A stretch of DNA of 64,000 nucleotides from Lepturacanthus savala (GCA_030544235.1 CM060463.1:10205690-10269689), one strand, 5' to 3'; positions 13,101 through 27,000 are shown, numbered from the stretch's first letter. The notes: a model not told the origin generated them from the letters alone. A program made the numbers and translations.

Positions 13101-15329
13101 TCATTCAGGGTGCAGTGATGTACATATACCTGCAATGTAAACGTTACCCTTAAATTAATTCTATTGGGGTAAGACACACTCATTAAACATAGGTGTGCAG
13201 GTATGTTATAGCATTAATAAAGGTTTACCAGATCCAGTGCCCTCAGTGGTCAATTTTAAACATTTCGCCTGGCTAAATTGTATATATAATGGAAGATTTA
13301 CATCATAAAAATATTCCAGTCCAGTTTCCTTCGGCCTCAGTTTGTTCCGTTAGTGTTAACAGAAAAAACAGTGAAATGTGAATCTAAGAGAAGATGATGG
13401 GTCAGGATGATGGGTGAAAGGAAGTGGAAGAAGTCTAACTATAGCAAGCACAAGATTGGGAGAAGAGCAGGATTAAAGCCGAGGATCAGAGAAAAGGAGG
13501 ACAGATAGAACTGTATCTGGAGCACCAATCCCCTGCCAATGGTAAGTTACATCACATCAATTAGCCAATTATTCAGCCTCACAACAATGCTAAGAGCAAG
13601 GGACACTTTTTGTACTAGGAGATGGCCATAAAGAAAAACACATTGGTGTTTTAAGACTTTAAAACAACACAGGGATGAACAGTGCTTCACTAAGATGTAG
13701 AAGGAAGTCTTCCCGATATCCAATGATCCAGTATTACTGCTAAAGTTGGCGACTGGATGGTGAGCCATTGAATTAAGAGAGCAGTAATGAAGCTGCAGAG
13801 CTCAGCGACGCTGGACACGGAATACGTACGTTCGACACCTCCTGGATTTATGCTTCACCAAACACACACTTGAACTGTCCAGACTTCTCAGAATGATTAG
13901 GCAGCTGGCTGCGGTCCACTGACACGATGCAGTCCAGCAACTGTCTTCTGGCAGAGAGCTGCTAACTGGTTCTTGCACTACTGAATGCCTCACGCACAAT
14001 GTGGCTTCAATACTGGGGAAAGGCCCTTCAATTAATTTCTTTGCTGTTAGTTGTTTGTAAGCCCTTACAACAGTGACATTAATCCCATGCGCCCTAAGTT
14101 GTTTTGGTTCTGGGAACCTCCACATACTGGCCTGGACTGGGCTGGACTGTTTCCATGTTCCTCCTCTGCAGCTAAAGAGAGTCATAGGGCTCACCACCAC
14201 GACTCTGGTTCAGTTTCTAAGAACATAGACAGGACAGCAGAGAAGTCTCTTCTCTCCCCTGACAGCCTTCTGGCTTGGTTGAAGAAAACCTCTGGTCTCC
14301 CAGACCTCGCTCGAAAACAAATCTGTGACTCTACTTAGAGGAAAACAGCAAGTTATTCTTAACCCAAAATTTGGCAGACAGCTGCAAATCACTCATTTTG
14401 TTTTCCATAAAAAAAAGAGAGAAACAACAAATGCTACAGGAATAAAAAAAATGATGTCTTAATGCCAGTATCTCCCTAAACACAAGCCCACAATAATATA
14501 CAACACTCAAATCATTAGTGGGACATAGTCGCACAGTTTTCTTAATATTAGATCAGCCTGGACCAAGCGAGGCTGTGGGCAGGTAAAGGTCGACCCCAGA
14601 TGACCATTAGAGTCTCACTGTGTTTCGCGTGAGTTGGGTTACATGCTGTTAGCATGTGATACCTGTCGACATATCAGTATCTTAGCTCCGAGTCAGGCTC
14701 CTAAGTCTGCGGTATTGGGGCTGAAGCCCATGTTCTGTTAATCTATCGATAGAAGCCTTTACACAGTTGTATGTCACTGACACTCAACACCTCATAAATA
14801 TCTTCACGTGCAGCACAGTGGCACCAGAGACACTTGAATGTTTGCCAGGAGAAACACAACACAGCAACACATAAGCAGACACTCCAGTTTCAAGGCCAAG
14901 GGCTTCCTGTAGTGACTAATCTCTACAGACACTTTGATACAACTCTGGAGGCAAATAGGGTTGATAAAAAGTCAATTCATGACAACCAAAACATTGACAC
15001 ATGTGCACAGGGGATTCATACATGTAAAGGAGATATTCATAGGCAATCATCTATACTATCCTTTGATTTGATTAATTATTATACATTACATGATAACAAT
15101 ATTATATGAACTTCCAAAAAATTTAACTCAACAAAATTGGTTTAGTCATTTTTATTCCAGAAAATACATATTGGGCCTTTAAATGTGAGTAATTATTTTA
15201 AATGAATAATATATTTTTGTATTTAAGAGAAACAGGTTTTTGAAGAGAAATTTCAGTTTCATGCATACAGTGATTTATTAATTCAAATGTTTTCTACAAT
15301 CAAAAGATATACAGGCTAATGCACCATTG

Positions 15330-15863
15330 GCAGTGTTTGGGGTGTCAAAATTCCAGGAAGTTTCAAAGTTGAAAACTGTATAGAGGAATTAACAGCAAAA
15401 TATGGGAATAAATGGGAGCAAACAGGAATAAAAAAAACTACAAATCTGAAGGTTGGCCTTTAACAGGGACCTTAAATATAGTTAGGAAAATATATAGTAG
15501 CATAATCTTTGTTAAAACAACCAGATTTAAAGCGATAGTTCAACATTTTTCAAAATTAGCCCATACTCATTGTAATAGGTGCTTTAGCTTTTTTTGTTAA
15601 CAGGCTGTTATTATCTTACAATGTGGTGAAGTGTGGAAGGTTTGGATAATATTATAGGGTAAATATATTTGATCTCTAATGGTATTAATGCTTAACTTAA
15701 GCTTATCTTAATACAAATAAAAAAAATATTCATATAGTACCTAGATGGTAAGTTAGGTGCTAAGTGTTGAATATTTCCAAAAGCTTTCCCCAGCTTAATT
15801 TCCCATGGAAAGTTTTTTTTTTTTTAAATTTACCATAAATTGTACACCCCTTTGCAACTCTAG
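15330..15863 (+). repeat. Dispersed repeat, probable hAT-like DNA element (copy A)
   Basis: Begins with a block containing CAAAATTCCAGGAAGTTTC and ends with CTTTGCAACTCTAG. The reverse complement of the end (GTTGCAAAGGGG, later CTTTCCATGGGAAATTAAG) resembles the beginning, as expected for diverged terminal inverted repeats. A partial second copy is at 26750-27000. The inner part carries the frequent teleost phrase GATAGTTCAACATTTTT. No transposase is present. The superfamily is inferred. Confidence 0.55.
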
Positions 15864-18306
15864 CAGTGTTACAAATATATAATGGCGATGTTGAAAATCT
15901 GCAAATGGCACAGAGATTTTAGTTTTGAGTTTAGACTGACCATACATCACATGTCCTGACGAGATGAGCACATAGATGCGGTTGTGTGGAAGGGAACCGC
16001 AGCAGCGTCAATGAGTTGGAATAATCAAAGCAGGTCTCTCTTTTCTCAACCTGACACGAGAGGCAGACATCAGACATTCCCTTGATACTGAATCACTGAG
16101 TGTGTGTATATGTGTCAAATATATGCATTCTTAACATTTCCTCTCCTCCAAAGTCTGCCAAGTCCCACCATGCACAAGCCAACATGTGGTGATTGGATGA
16201 AAGGCTGCATAGCTCTCACACCAAATATAAACACACTCACCTCGCTGCCATATATAACAGCACTCATACACCTTATCTCATACTATTAAAAGCTGGGCAC
16301 TGACGACCAACAATGACATGCCCTTGGTGTAGCTCTCCAGATCACTGCTCTTTCCAGACATTCACAATGTTTTGCATAGCCAAACAAAAACTGGATGCAG
16401 TTTTTACCCAAATAGGAAAGGTCAAAGCGTGGTGACCACTCACAGCCGTATCATGTGTCTGTTTATGTCTTTATCACTATGAAACAGAGCTATATTCACA
16501 AAAGAATAAATAAAAATAAAGGTAAAAAGAAATATTAGAAGAAACTGGGAGAGGCAATATTGATAAACACATAAGAAGAACAAGGAAGAAAGGGATTTTG
16601 TTGTGGAAGAATGAGCGCTGTCAATATGGGATGGACTGAAGGAAATATGAAGTCAAGGCTTGAAACCTGATATTAACATATTAAAAGATATGGGATCATT
16701 GAGGGAGACGGACAACTGCTTCGTCTGGGACACCTAATATTGTAAATTTAGCATAGCCTGCAGAAGGCAGTCTCAAGGCCAGATGAATATTAATCCTTGG
16801 AAAAAACTCATGCGTGCAAAAACATAATACGGTAATATAAGGTTCAAAGACAGCGTAGAGTTGCAGAAAGGCAGAGGCTTTTTGCAGACTGACCTCTAGA
16901 AAGTTCACATATTCTTTACATGCATATACATGCTCCCTCAAACAATAGACAATACACAAACACAAGCAGAAACACATTCTGTCACACACATGGACACATT
17001 CTTGACATTTAGAAAGTCTATTTAATGTGAAAGAAATGAGAGAAGCTTGGGGCCATCAGACAGTCTTAGTGGCTGGATTCTGCACTTCTCTCTGCAGCAT
17101 GAACTCAGCATGTCAGCATGAGAAATGTAAAGCAGGCCTAGGTGTTTGTTTGTTTATCCCTTACTATCAAAATTGGTGCAGAACAAGAAAAAATATAAAT
17201 AGCAGTTAAATAAAATCACAATATCAACGTTATCAAAATATTAATTAGTGTGGCTTATGTTGGGGGTTTTATGTGTTATTTCAATACCTGTACGGCAGGA
17301 GAAGGTGACTTGGAAGAGGCACAAAGCTCCAGTGTAGCATAGGTGAGAAAACACTAGGGAGACTTATAGTGAAGCACGTGATAAAATGCATAGAGTGTTT
17401 ACAGAGTGTGTGGGCAGCCAGGGATATTGGCTGTTGATACAAAGTGGTGTGGGTGCTGTGTTGGCAGCGTTGCAGCGTGTTTGTGTGCCATCGACTGCTC
17501 TGCACTGCAGTGCTTGTGTGTGCACGTGAGGAAGAGCGCACATGTCAGAGGATTAGAGAAGAACCCACCCAGATCCTCTCTGAAGACCCCCTCCCTCCCT
17601 TCAGACAAAATCTACACCCATTTCTGCGCTAATGCAGCCCTCATTTCTATCCTTTTGTCATGTAAACATAAAGGCCTCAATCTCCCCCCAAATAGCAGCA
17701 TGTATCCGCCATAATAAGCACTTCAGCCCCTCGACCAGCAGTCTACCCAGCAATCTCACATAATTTCGACAACTTTCAGTCCAATACAGCTGACATTTAC
17801 AGAACCCTATTTTAGAACATCTTATTCTGGAGAGTCTAAACTGTGCTTTTTACATTCATCACCTGCAGCCTACTGCGATAGCCTCCAATTATCCTCTCAT
17901 CACCCAGTTCTGTTAAAATTTGGATAACTTCTTGACTCTCCTCCTGTCAGACCGTCCCTTCTGTACCTTGATAGTGAGCAGTGCAAGTGATAGATGAGCA
18001 GGGTGGTGAAGAGGACACGAGGACTCCCGGGGTTTGGGGTACTGGGGTTGATGATGGTTTTTGAGTGGGTGCTGATGTAAAAACCTGGCCTTGTTCCTGA
18101 GTGAAGAGCACCGGGGCCCCACAGAGAGAGGCAGAGAGAAAGGAGACAGCTAAATGATGTGCAGTGGAAAAATACTGCAACCGCTTCTGCTTAACACTGC
18201 TGGGAGGTAAAATAGGAACACACCTGTGAGCAGAAGATACACACTCCGCTCTACTGTTTTTCACCCAAATCCAATTGATATTTGAGCAAAGCAACAGGGC
18301 TGGCTG

Positions 18307-18370
18307 AACAAAATACCCAGAACCACTTCCAGAGTCCAAACAAAATACCCAGAACCACTTCCAGAGTCCA
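18307..18370 (+). repeat. Perfect 32-bp tandem duplication
   Basis: A 32-base unit beginning AACAAAATACCCAGAACCAC is repeated twice head to tail without a mismatch, which suggests a recent slippage or duplication event. Confidence 0.9.
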
Positions 18371-20028
18371 GGTTGGTTATTTTTTTCTATTAGGGATTGT
18401 AGAGAATGAGAGGTTCAGCATTAAAGTGTCTGAACTGTTTTCACAAGGCACACTGCCTCCATGTATAGCATGAGAAATATGACATTCAAGGTACATTCTT
18501 TGCATTTATGTGTCTCCATATTAGTCATTTGTGAGGTACAGGAAGAAACCAATAGAACATCAGCTATAGGTTGCTAGTAAAGGTGCAGCCTGTCACCTCG
18601 GCCAATTTATATGCATGCACGTTTAACACTATGTGGTTGAACCTGAATGTGCAAAAGGGTGGGAAGTGTAAACCAAAATGTGAACCTGAGAAACTAACAG
18701 GCTTGCAGTCTTTACCGGAGCGCCACTGTGCAGAATGATGCAAATTCAGAGTATAACACCAGAAGGCTGTTTTCATGTTCATTTGCAGAAAGTGAAAGCT
18801 CTTTTACGATTTAAAGGCATCACTAATTTGGGAACGATTTTGTAGGATGGTTTATGGCAAGAGACAACTTCTCTTTTGATCCTGTTTGAATTATGCCAAT
18901 CACAAATATGAGGTTCTCAACTTATATTACTACAAGGAGTTTTTCATTTTAGAAAATTAAACAAAATAGGGATTCTTAATAGTATTTTGTGAAACTGCTC
19001 GTGAACTACATCTCTCATCTCAGCTAATGTATACAAACATTGGCAAATTGTGGAGAGTGGGAGAAATATAGCTATAATGTACACAACTTTGGGTTTGTAG
19101 TTTTTCTAATTACACATATTCACACTTGTATACTTCAACAATTTTACAACAAACCTGTGACTTTCTTGTCTTGACATAATCTTTCTGGACTACAGTCCCA
19201 TAGAGTAACCAGAAGGTGGAAGTACTTAGGCTTTTTATCCTAAAAGCCTTCCAGTGCACAAACAGGACAGTAGGAAACATCTTGTGTCCAACAGTTAAAC
19301 TTTTAAAATTATTATTATTATTTGCATAGTTTGTTGAAAAACTACATCAGGAATGCATTACCATTCAAAGCAGAGTATTTTACATAGGCTACATATTATA
19401 ACATGTCTGAAGGGAATCTTTAAACATTATTCAAGCAGCTTCCTCTCCAGCTTATTTGATTTATACCTTCAAAAGCCACACACTTTTATTTAGGCTACTT
19501 TGGACTAAAACATCCCCAGATAGTTCAACAATTTCAACTTAAGTCCTGATGAGCCTACATTATTACCTCTGCCAGATCAGCTTGATGCAAAATGTATGTT
19601 ATGAGACACGGACATGCTGGTGAAAGTGTAACAGAAAGTCACATAGCTGTAATATCTAAATCAGACACAAGGTCTATCCTTATGATGGCTTACTTATGAG
19701 GTATTTATATCAATCTTTAAACAGGGTCTAACAACTTTGTGCTGAACTCCATCGACAATGTCTAGTCCCCACTCAGCTACACTAAGAGCCAGGGCAATAA
19801 GGGCAAATGGACACACCCTGCTTGTGTTTTAATTACAACATGGTGGACCACATAAGGCTAGCTCATTTTCACCCCCCTGCTGAGGATGTTTTCATCCACA
19901 GCTATGCATAAATGGACACAGTACCCTATATATCTGCACCCCCCAGACCAAACGCTTACATAACGCAAGCATGACCTAGTAACATGACATCTGAGATGGA
20001 GCCAGGGACCGATGGGGAGGTTGGGAAC

Positions 20029-20088
20029 GGACTCACAGGGAGGGGATGGCAGATGGGGATGGGCAAGACAGGTTGCAGAGAGAGACAT
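20029..20088 (+). repeat. Direct repeat R, left copy
   Basis: A block of about 60 bases (starting GACTCACAGGGAGGGGATGG and ending in GGTTGCAGAGAGAG) recurs with few differences at about 20559-20618. The two copies bracket the duplicated segment listed next. Confidence 0.7.
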
Positions 20089-20159
20089 TAATTGTTAAAA
20101 TCTATGCGCGAGTTTGCGCAGTAATTTTAGTGTCCACAAAAAATGTCAAAGCTATTTGA

Positions 20160-20570
20160 TAAAACTAAAACCTTGATGGTTATGGTATGAGGAACAAGGA
20201 ACGCTGGCAAACAAAGTCCCTCTCAAGTCTTCCACATACCAAGTGAAAACAATGACTCTGTGTTTTCTTTTTGAACCCAACCCTACGCTAATTACTTGTC
20301 TTTGGTTTCTATGTATAAAGCTTCTATTTTAAATGTTCTCATTTATTAGGCCTCGCAATTGGCAAGTGCACCAGCACTCAAGTAAAGGAGAACCACAGAC
20401 CTGATGATGAACACGTCCACACAAGAAAAGAATAAAACAATTAGCATGAGGATCACAGCACTATATACAGGTAGCCTACCTGTAACAAATACAAGCTCAG
20501 CCAATAGCCATTATTGTGAGTGAGACAAACTGGAAAGGACATGAAATGGACAAGAATGAACTCACAGGGA
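20160..20570 (+). repeat. Duplicated segment, copy 1
   Basis: About 400 bases beginning near GATGGTTATGGTATGAGGAA and including AACCCAACCCTACGCTAATT and CAGGTAGCCTACCTGTAAC. A clearly homologous segment in the same orientation is at 25104-25500. Copies differ by substitutions and small indels. No terminal repeats or coding capacity seen. Confidence 0.75.
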
Positions 20571-20618
20571 GGGAAGTGGCAGATGGGGATGAGGAAAACA
20601 GGTTGCAGAGAGAGAGAA
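20559..20618 (+). repeat. Direct repeat R, right copy
   Basis: Right-hand partner of the block at 20029-20088 (CTCACAGGGAGGGAAGTGGC through GGTTGCAGAGAGAG). Confidence 0.7.
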
Positions 20619-20708
20619 AGTCAAGTCACCCATGGATGGTCAAAGAAGATGCAGACAAAGAAGATTTCAAGGAAGTTCTTGCCTACCTGTGTGAAAAAGT
20701 GAAAATAC

Positions 20709-20742
20709 CTTTTGGCTGGCTCTGAAAATCGGATCTTCACAC
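20709..20742 (-). other. Candidate 34-nt exon, gene unknown
   Basis: Minus-strand acceptor TGTATCTTGCAG and donor AAAG|GTATTT enclose 34 bases whose only open frame reads VKIRFSEPAK. KIRF fits the [RK]-[VI]-x-F docking consensus for protein phosphatase 1. That resemblance is weak evidence for so short a segment, and no partner exon was matched. Confidence 0.2.
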
Positions 20743-23700
20743 CTGCAAGATACACAAAAATGTATGAACACCACTTGACTTATGACTGTACTTCTATTGC
20801 TGAGCAAAAGGTCTTGGTTACACACACAACAAAACCCCAAAATAGAAACTGTTCATTCCATGCCACTGACCTGTCCAACTAATCAGATGCAGAACAATGG
20901 CGAGGAGACTGAGGCACTGCTCAGGTACTTCAAATCAATTGCAGCTGGAGAGGCCACAGGGAGACACTAGGCCCTGCGTTGACAAAAATAGAACAAAGAG
21001 TAACTGGAATGGACAAAGGGCACAGATTGAATTATCTGGAGGGAGAGAAATTGTTGGAACGGTGATGTGAGACAGAGAGGCGGAGAGACAATGAAGGGAG
21101 TCAGAGGCCAGAATGACAGGTATGGATTCAAAATGAGGTGGTAGAGCCAACAACTGCTTAGACAGTCCAGTGATTGTGAGAACAGAGGTTAAATATAAAC
21201 TCAGTAATCCCCCAACAAAAGGCCACTTAATGAGACTGCTTGGACGGCAGGATGTGAGGTGGAGGGATGGAGGTGGAGGAAGGAATGGAGCTGGCAGAGG
21301 CCCAGGATTGTGCCACAGCCGCTCCAACCAGGTCGGCCTTCCATCGAGTGGAACGAACTCATGCTCAGTGCCTTCTCAATGACAAATACCGCGGTCCCCT
21401 TCTCCGTCCAACTGGTTTCCATCACATAGTCCAACAATCTGCCCCAATGCTGAGCTTACGGGACCATGTTTCTCCTGAGAAAACTACTCACTGCTACTGA
21501 TCAGACACATTAAGTCAACATGGAGATTATTATACGTAGTCAGGATTAAAACCCTTTCCATGACAGGCATGATGACTCACTGGTATATCCCAGAACTAAA
21601 GGTGAACGATAGCTATGGTAGTCACCCTGTTGCATTAGAGCGATTAATTATTCAGAAAGGTCAAAGAAACGCCGCTGGCTCCAGGCCTAGGCCATGCTTT
21701 GATACTTGGGCCTCAAATGAGGCGCAGGCACAGTGTTACTTTCTCTCTCTGACACAATCCTGATATGGTTTCATACCGTCCATATCCAGACATGTCAAGT
21801 GTCTATTTCTGCACTCAGTTTTGATCTCAAAGGGAAGCCCTTCCGTGTGGCGATAGAGACCAAGCTCTAATAAAATCCTCTCCCATAAGGCAACGAGACA
21901 GGCAGCGAGAGGCATTAGAGGATCTACATTCATGCTTCATATTTCTGTCACTAAGCCCATGCTCACAAGCCTCTAACTCAACTCTGTGTGAGCTCATATG
22001 CCTCAAATCCAAGGTAAATGTATGACCAAGTTTCTGTAACAACTTAATGTGTAGAAACCCATAAATTAGAACATAGAAATGCCTTAAAAGCTCAGATAAT
22101 AGACTACATTGAGAAATAAGGTCCATTTTGTTAAAAGCATCCTGGCTGGTTTGCTGACTAAAGTCATTATATTCCACTTAGCACTGTGCCATAAAAAATG
22201 GCAGTGTGTATGAGCATGTGTAACAAGATCTTTCGGATCACAGGACCGGGAGATTAATAGGGGCTGACTGATTGACTGCAAGAAGTTGGATGATTAAAGT
22301 GAGCAAGCGAGGGACAAGCTAACCGTGCAATGGCTGTGTGGATTACACAAGAAGAAGAGGCCGGACGGAGGCTCTGTTATGCCTTTGACAAGGAGAAATA
22401 CAGAAAATGATTTCTCTTTCTTAAAAATCACATCTAATGTTCACTGATAACGCAAAGAAAATGCAAATGCCCACTTACACAGCCAACTTGTCATGCATGT
22501 ACTGTCCGTGTATTTGTTATGAGAGCATAACTTTGACTTTTTGAAACAGGAGATTTAATAGAAGTCAGCCCATTTTGGACCTCCACTGAGAACAACTCTA
22601 ACCCCCATCCCTAATCATCGCTGGTAAGTTACGACACATGAACTGTCATCTTGCGAATACACAAGCTGTCAACAGTTTCCCCTTTTCTCCAGAGTCTGTA
22701 CAGCAGCACAGAAAAACACTGCAGAAATCCACAGATCAGACGTGATCTTGCCAAGATATAAATAATCATCATATACATTATATTCAAGGAATGCTCCTCA
22801 ATGCTGTTTTAGCCTGACCATTCAGGTATTATCCCATTGAACAGAGCCACAGTAAATTAGTTCCTAGTATTTCCTGCTCAGTTTTAAAACCTAAACCTTT
22901 CAGATATTGACTTTATAAAGGCATTTACATTAAAAATAACAGAGCAGCTAGATACATGAGTTTCGTAACAAAACAACTGTGTTGTGGGCACAAAAGTCCA
23001 ATATTCCCCTCGAATTTTACATGACTACAAAACACTAAACCTACTTATTGAAAACACATCAAGTTCCTTTATTATCAAGGGAGAAAACAGAATGTTGTGG
23101 TCTCAAGTCATTGACCCCTTTGATTTTTTTTTTCTTAGAAAGTGAACCAGAGTCGTCTTGCTTTTCCTGGAAATACATCTACACATATTATGTTTCTGCT
23201 GTTACAAACGGGGAATTTTCAAACAGTAGATTATATAATTGTTTATCCTGCACTGCATGTGTAGCTAATGTGAGCCATATATCAGTGTACATAGGACTAG
23301 AGGCCAGTGTGAGCATGATGCACACATGTACTGTGGGAGATCGTGCAAGAGAAAATGAGAGGGGTGTGAAATATGTGGTGCTAAAATTTATCTTTAGCGG
23401 GAGGACAGCTTGTCATCATCCATGCAGCCACCTAGCTTCAGTTTCCACTGACTCTGAATACTATTGCAGCATGGGGGAACCCTCACTATATCTTGTGTTA
23501 CATAAGGGCTTAAGAAGAGTCCTAAATGTTGGGGGGAGATCCTTGAGGTTCCCATTTGCTGTACAATGCTTTGAAAAACGGTATTGTCCACTGGCTACAG
23601 TGAACTTTAATTAAAACTGCAGGACACCAATTAAACCTAAGAAAAAATCGAATGAGTCTAACCACATGTGCTTTACCATTTGAAACCCGTATGGGAGAAG

Positions 23701-24531
23701 ACAAGATATTAAATAGAATGCTTTGTAGTTAGAACAGGCAAATGCTATAAACAATTCAATTGTTAAATCAGTCAATTCTCAAATGAATCAAATCAATAAT
23801 TGTTCAAGTGTTATGAGCAAAGATTCAAAACATGTTCTGACTACAGTTTCTCCATTGTGAGGTTTTGCTGCTTTGCGCGATTGTAAATTTAATATTTTGG
23901 GGGTTTGAACTGTTGGATCGATACAAGAATATCATTTAATACATCACCTTCTTACTCTGGGTAATTATCGTGGACATATTTCACTGTTTTCTTGTATAGT
24001 GTAGAACAAACAGCTGATAGAACTGCAACGCTGTACGCTAAAATATATCTTTAACAAACAGGAAAAACACGAATTATATAACAAATGTCACAATTTAAAA
24101 TACTGACAGAACTGTAACTATGGTCTCAGTCTTTTTTTCATTTGCCACGGTGTTTTCCTAACTTTACTGCCTGCTTGTATTTAGCCCTCCTCCAGAACTG
24201 TGTCCATTACCGTTAACTCACACGCTGCTGATAATATTCCACATGGGTTTAGCCACAAACTGCACTTTAAAGAGCGAACTGTAATAATAATATAACACAA
24301 TAACATAACACAAGGTAGCATTAACCAGATAAATGTGCTCAAATGACCCAACACCTGCTGCCTGGCTCGTGGTAACCTTGGTTACGCAGAGTAAATAAGA
24401 CAAAATTGGACGCTTCTTATTTAGCGACGGTGCAAACTTCCTCATTCAACGTCCACGAGATGCTGGAGTTACACTGCGACTCAAGTTTAATTTTTAATTT
24501 AGGCCGAAAATGCGCGAAAATGTAAAATTAC

Positions 24532-24645
24532 CTCTTAACTCCACAGTTGCCTTACGGAGCCCACTTCGTTTTCAAGTGTAATTTCCGGTTGTGGCAGCCG
24601 ACTCTGATTGGCCCACTACACCGGAAGTAGCTTTTTGGATGCCAT
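24532..24645 (-). promoter_or_regulatory. Promoter-like patch with a non-coding first exon, minus strand
   Basis: Read on the minus strand, ACTTCCGGT (24620-24628), an inverted-orientation CCAAT box (24607-24611) and a second CCGGAA site (about 24583-24588) lie just before a strong donor, GTTAAGAG|GTAATT, with the exon ending at 24532. ETS plus CCAAT spacing of this sort is typical of TATA-less housekeeping promoters. Local GC is higher than in the flanks. The transcript could be a distal ip6k2 first exon, an unrecognised gene or a long non-coding RNA. Confidence 0.4.
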
Positions 24646-25103
24646 GGTAACAAGAGCGCTATTATTATAGAGCCATGACCAAGGTTCTGATGTAAATAAG
24701 AATAAGACTAAGAATAGGAATATGAAAATATCTTTAATTTTTAGGCATTTTTTAATAGACTAATGTATTTTACTGTTGCCCTTAGATATTTTCTTCACAG
24801 AAAGTGCTCACAAATTGTGCTTCCATGTAAAGTTGAAGCCTAAATGTAATACTTTAACTTTTAGAATTTTTATTATGGACGTAGTTGATTTTGTTGTTGG
24901 TTTTGTTGTTAAGGTGATGTTATTGATTGTCGTTTTATCAAACAATGTTGTCACCCAAGGCCAAGACTGAGTTAGGTTTAAACATTTTTTTTTGCAACAT
25001 TTATTGTGAAATATGTATGCATTAAATGGAGATGTTAATTTTAGCATCCATTTTTATTCTCTCATTATTAAATTGTCTAACAAAAAATGCCCAAGCCTTT
25101 GTT

Positions 25104-25500
25104 AAAACCAAAACCTACACCTTTCATGGTTATGGTATGAGGAACAAGGAAATTGGCAAATAAAGTCTCTAAGTTTTCCACACACCAAGTGAAAACACTG
25201 ACTTTCAAAGTGTTTGCCTTTTGGACCCAACCCTACACTAATTACTTGTCTCTGGTTTCTATATATAACACAGTTTCTATTTTAAATGTCCTCATTTATT
25301 GGGCCTCGCAGTTGGCAAGTGAGAAAAAAAACACAGAAGTGATGATGAACACATTCACACAAGAAAAGAACAAAACAACCAGCATGAGAATCGCTGCACT
25401 ACATACAGGTAGCCTACCTGTAACCAATACAAGCTCAGCCATTAGCCATTGTTGTGAGTGGAAAGCACATGAAATGTACAAGAAGAAGTTCACAGACAGG
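25104..25500 (+). repeat. Duplicated segment, copy 2
   Basis: Same-orientation partner of 20160-20570, sharing GGTTATGGTATGAGGAACAA, CCCAACCCTACACTAATTAC and GTAGCCTACCTGTAACCAAT. About 5 kb separates the copies. Confidence 0.75.
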
Positions 25501-26544
25501 GCATGTAGACTGGTGCATCTGGTAGTGTCAATCTCCAGTGGATGATGTCAGTGATCTTCATGTGTAAGGCTTGGAACATGCAGAGCAGGGGGTCAGTAAT
25601 ACTGTACCTACGCAGGGACTCAAGGAAAAAAAGCTCTACTGACGTTAGTAATAACCTTATGGGGGAAACCTGAGAAGCGAATGACAAATATATATTTTCA
25701 TTCTTTGCATGATTATATTTTCTCTGCTTACACAAGCAAAAGGGACGTGACAAATTAACTCACCATATGGGATGATTTTACCACAACTCATCTATTGGCT
25801 TGTTTTATTGTTTACACATCTACTCAAAGTTCAGACACCACTTTAGAGGCATTCTTCAGCGAGGAGAACAAAAAGAGCAAAGACTGCAAACCTCTCTGAA
25901 TCACAGCTTTCATTTAGTGACGTAGGCATTTGCAAAGGTCGGCTCAGTCGGGAGAAAGAACAACACCGATCGAACAACAACATCCACACGGATTACTCGG
26001 AGAAACAAGCCTCCCCGCTGTCCTTGGCACTGGTTCAAGGAACAGAGAGTGGGTTCGTTACTTTCTACTCAGCCAGTCTGAGGGGACAATGCCTCCTTTT
26101 GTCTCTAAGGACAAAAGTGAGGTCATACTCTGTTCCCTTAGACAGCCTTCCCCTTGTCGCATTTGAACTGTATGCATCATGGTGGGTTATGTCACAAGAG
26201 CTCCACAACAAGACCATCTTAGTAAAACACTGGCATACTGCTCCTCTGTAGGCCAGATCTCTCCAGTTTAAGGACTCGCTTATTTGAGTTATGCAACATC
26301 ATTTTCTATAATGACAGAAACTTGTTAAGCATCATTCATATTCATGATGGCAACTATAATCCAATATTTCTCGTTTATCATGTTCAACACGTTTGACACT
26401 TTAGTGACAGTGACACTGACTTGAATAATACTGACTATTTACCTGGGGTACACTGTCACTGGGAGGAAGGTTAAAAATATTGAGTGGTTTGGTCTGGAAA
26501 AAGTGAGGGAGTTTGATTGGTTGGAAGTCATGAATAATGATCTG

Positions 26545-26646
<102 letters not shown>

Positions 26647-26749
26647 TATAACTGGCTATAAACAGGTTATAGCTATGATTGATAATGAATATGAATTATG
26701 ATACAGTATATAAATGCTTGAAATGTGGCAAATTCTCAAATCACATAGA

Positions 26750-27000
26750 GTTAGGGTTGTAAAATTCTGGGAATTTTCAAAGTTGGAAACTATCAATCGG
26801 AATTAACTGCAATATATTGGAATAAACAGGAATAATTTTTTTTTTCCCTTTAACAGGGAACGTAAATATAGTTATGGAAATAAAAGCGTAGCATGATCTT
26901 GGCTAAAACAACAAGATTTAAAGGGATAGTTCAATATTTTTGAAAATTTGCCCATAGTCATAGCAATAGGTGCTTTATCTTTTTTTGTAGGCTGTTTCCA
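26750..27000 (+). repeat. Dispersed repeat, probable hAT-like DNA element (copy B, partial)
   Basis: Starts AGTTAGGGTTGTAAAATTCT and tracks copy A (15330 onward) through the GGAATTAAC, TTTAACAGGGAAC and GGGATAGTTCAATATTTTTG landmarks. The right-hand terminal part found in copy A is not seen. Confidence 0.55.

Larger units (their letters stand above)
8800..24500. other. Long non-coding block with repeats and isolated exon-like pieces
   Basis: No complete gene is recognised. The longest open frames (for example minus 13802-14200 and minus 20935-21327) have low-complexity or unrecognisable translations and no family motifs. Separately listed here: a repeat at 15330-15863, a 32-bp tandem duplication at 18307, a duplicated segment at 20160, and minus-strand exon-like pieces at 10080-10148 and 20709-20742. 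The latter two could belong to a gene or long RNA starting from the promoter-like patch near 24.6 kb, or to alternative 5' exons of ip6k2. Confidence 0.5.

Noticed and set aside
17906..17960. Possible minus-strand exon reading LGDERIIGGYRSRLQ
   Set aside because: The acceptor tract is weak and the phase does not fit the neighbouring candidates at 20709 and 10080.
20516..20725. Plus-strand frame of 69 codons rich in Lys and Glu
   Set aside because: It lies across the duplicated segment and the GA-rich direct repeat; the composition explains the open frame.
23048..23614. Plus-strand open frame of 188 codons
   Set aside because: Longest unassigned frame, but the translation has no recognisable domain, the base composition is like the flanks, and there is no promoter or splice context. 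Probably chance.
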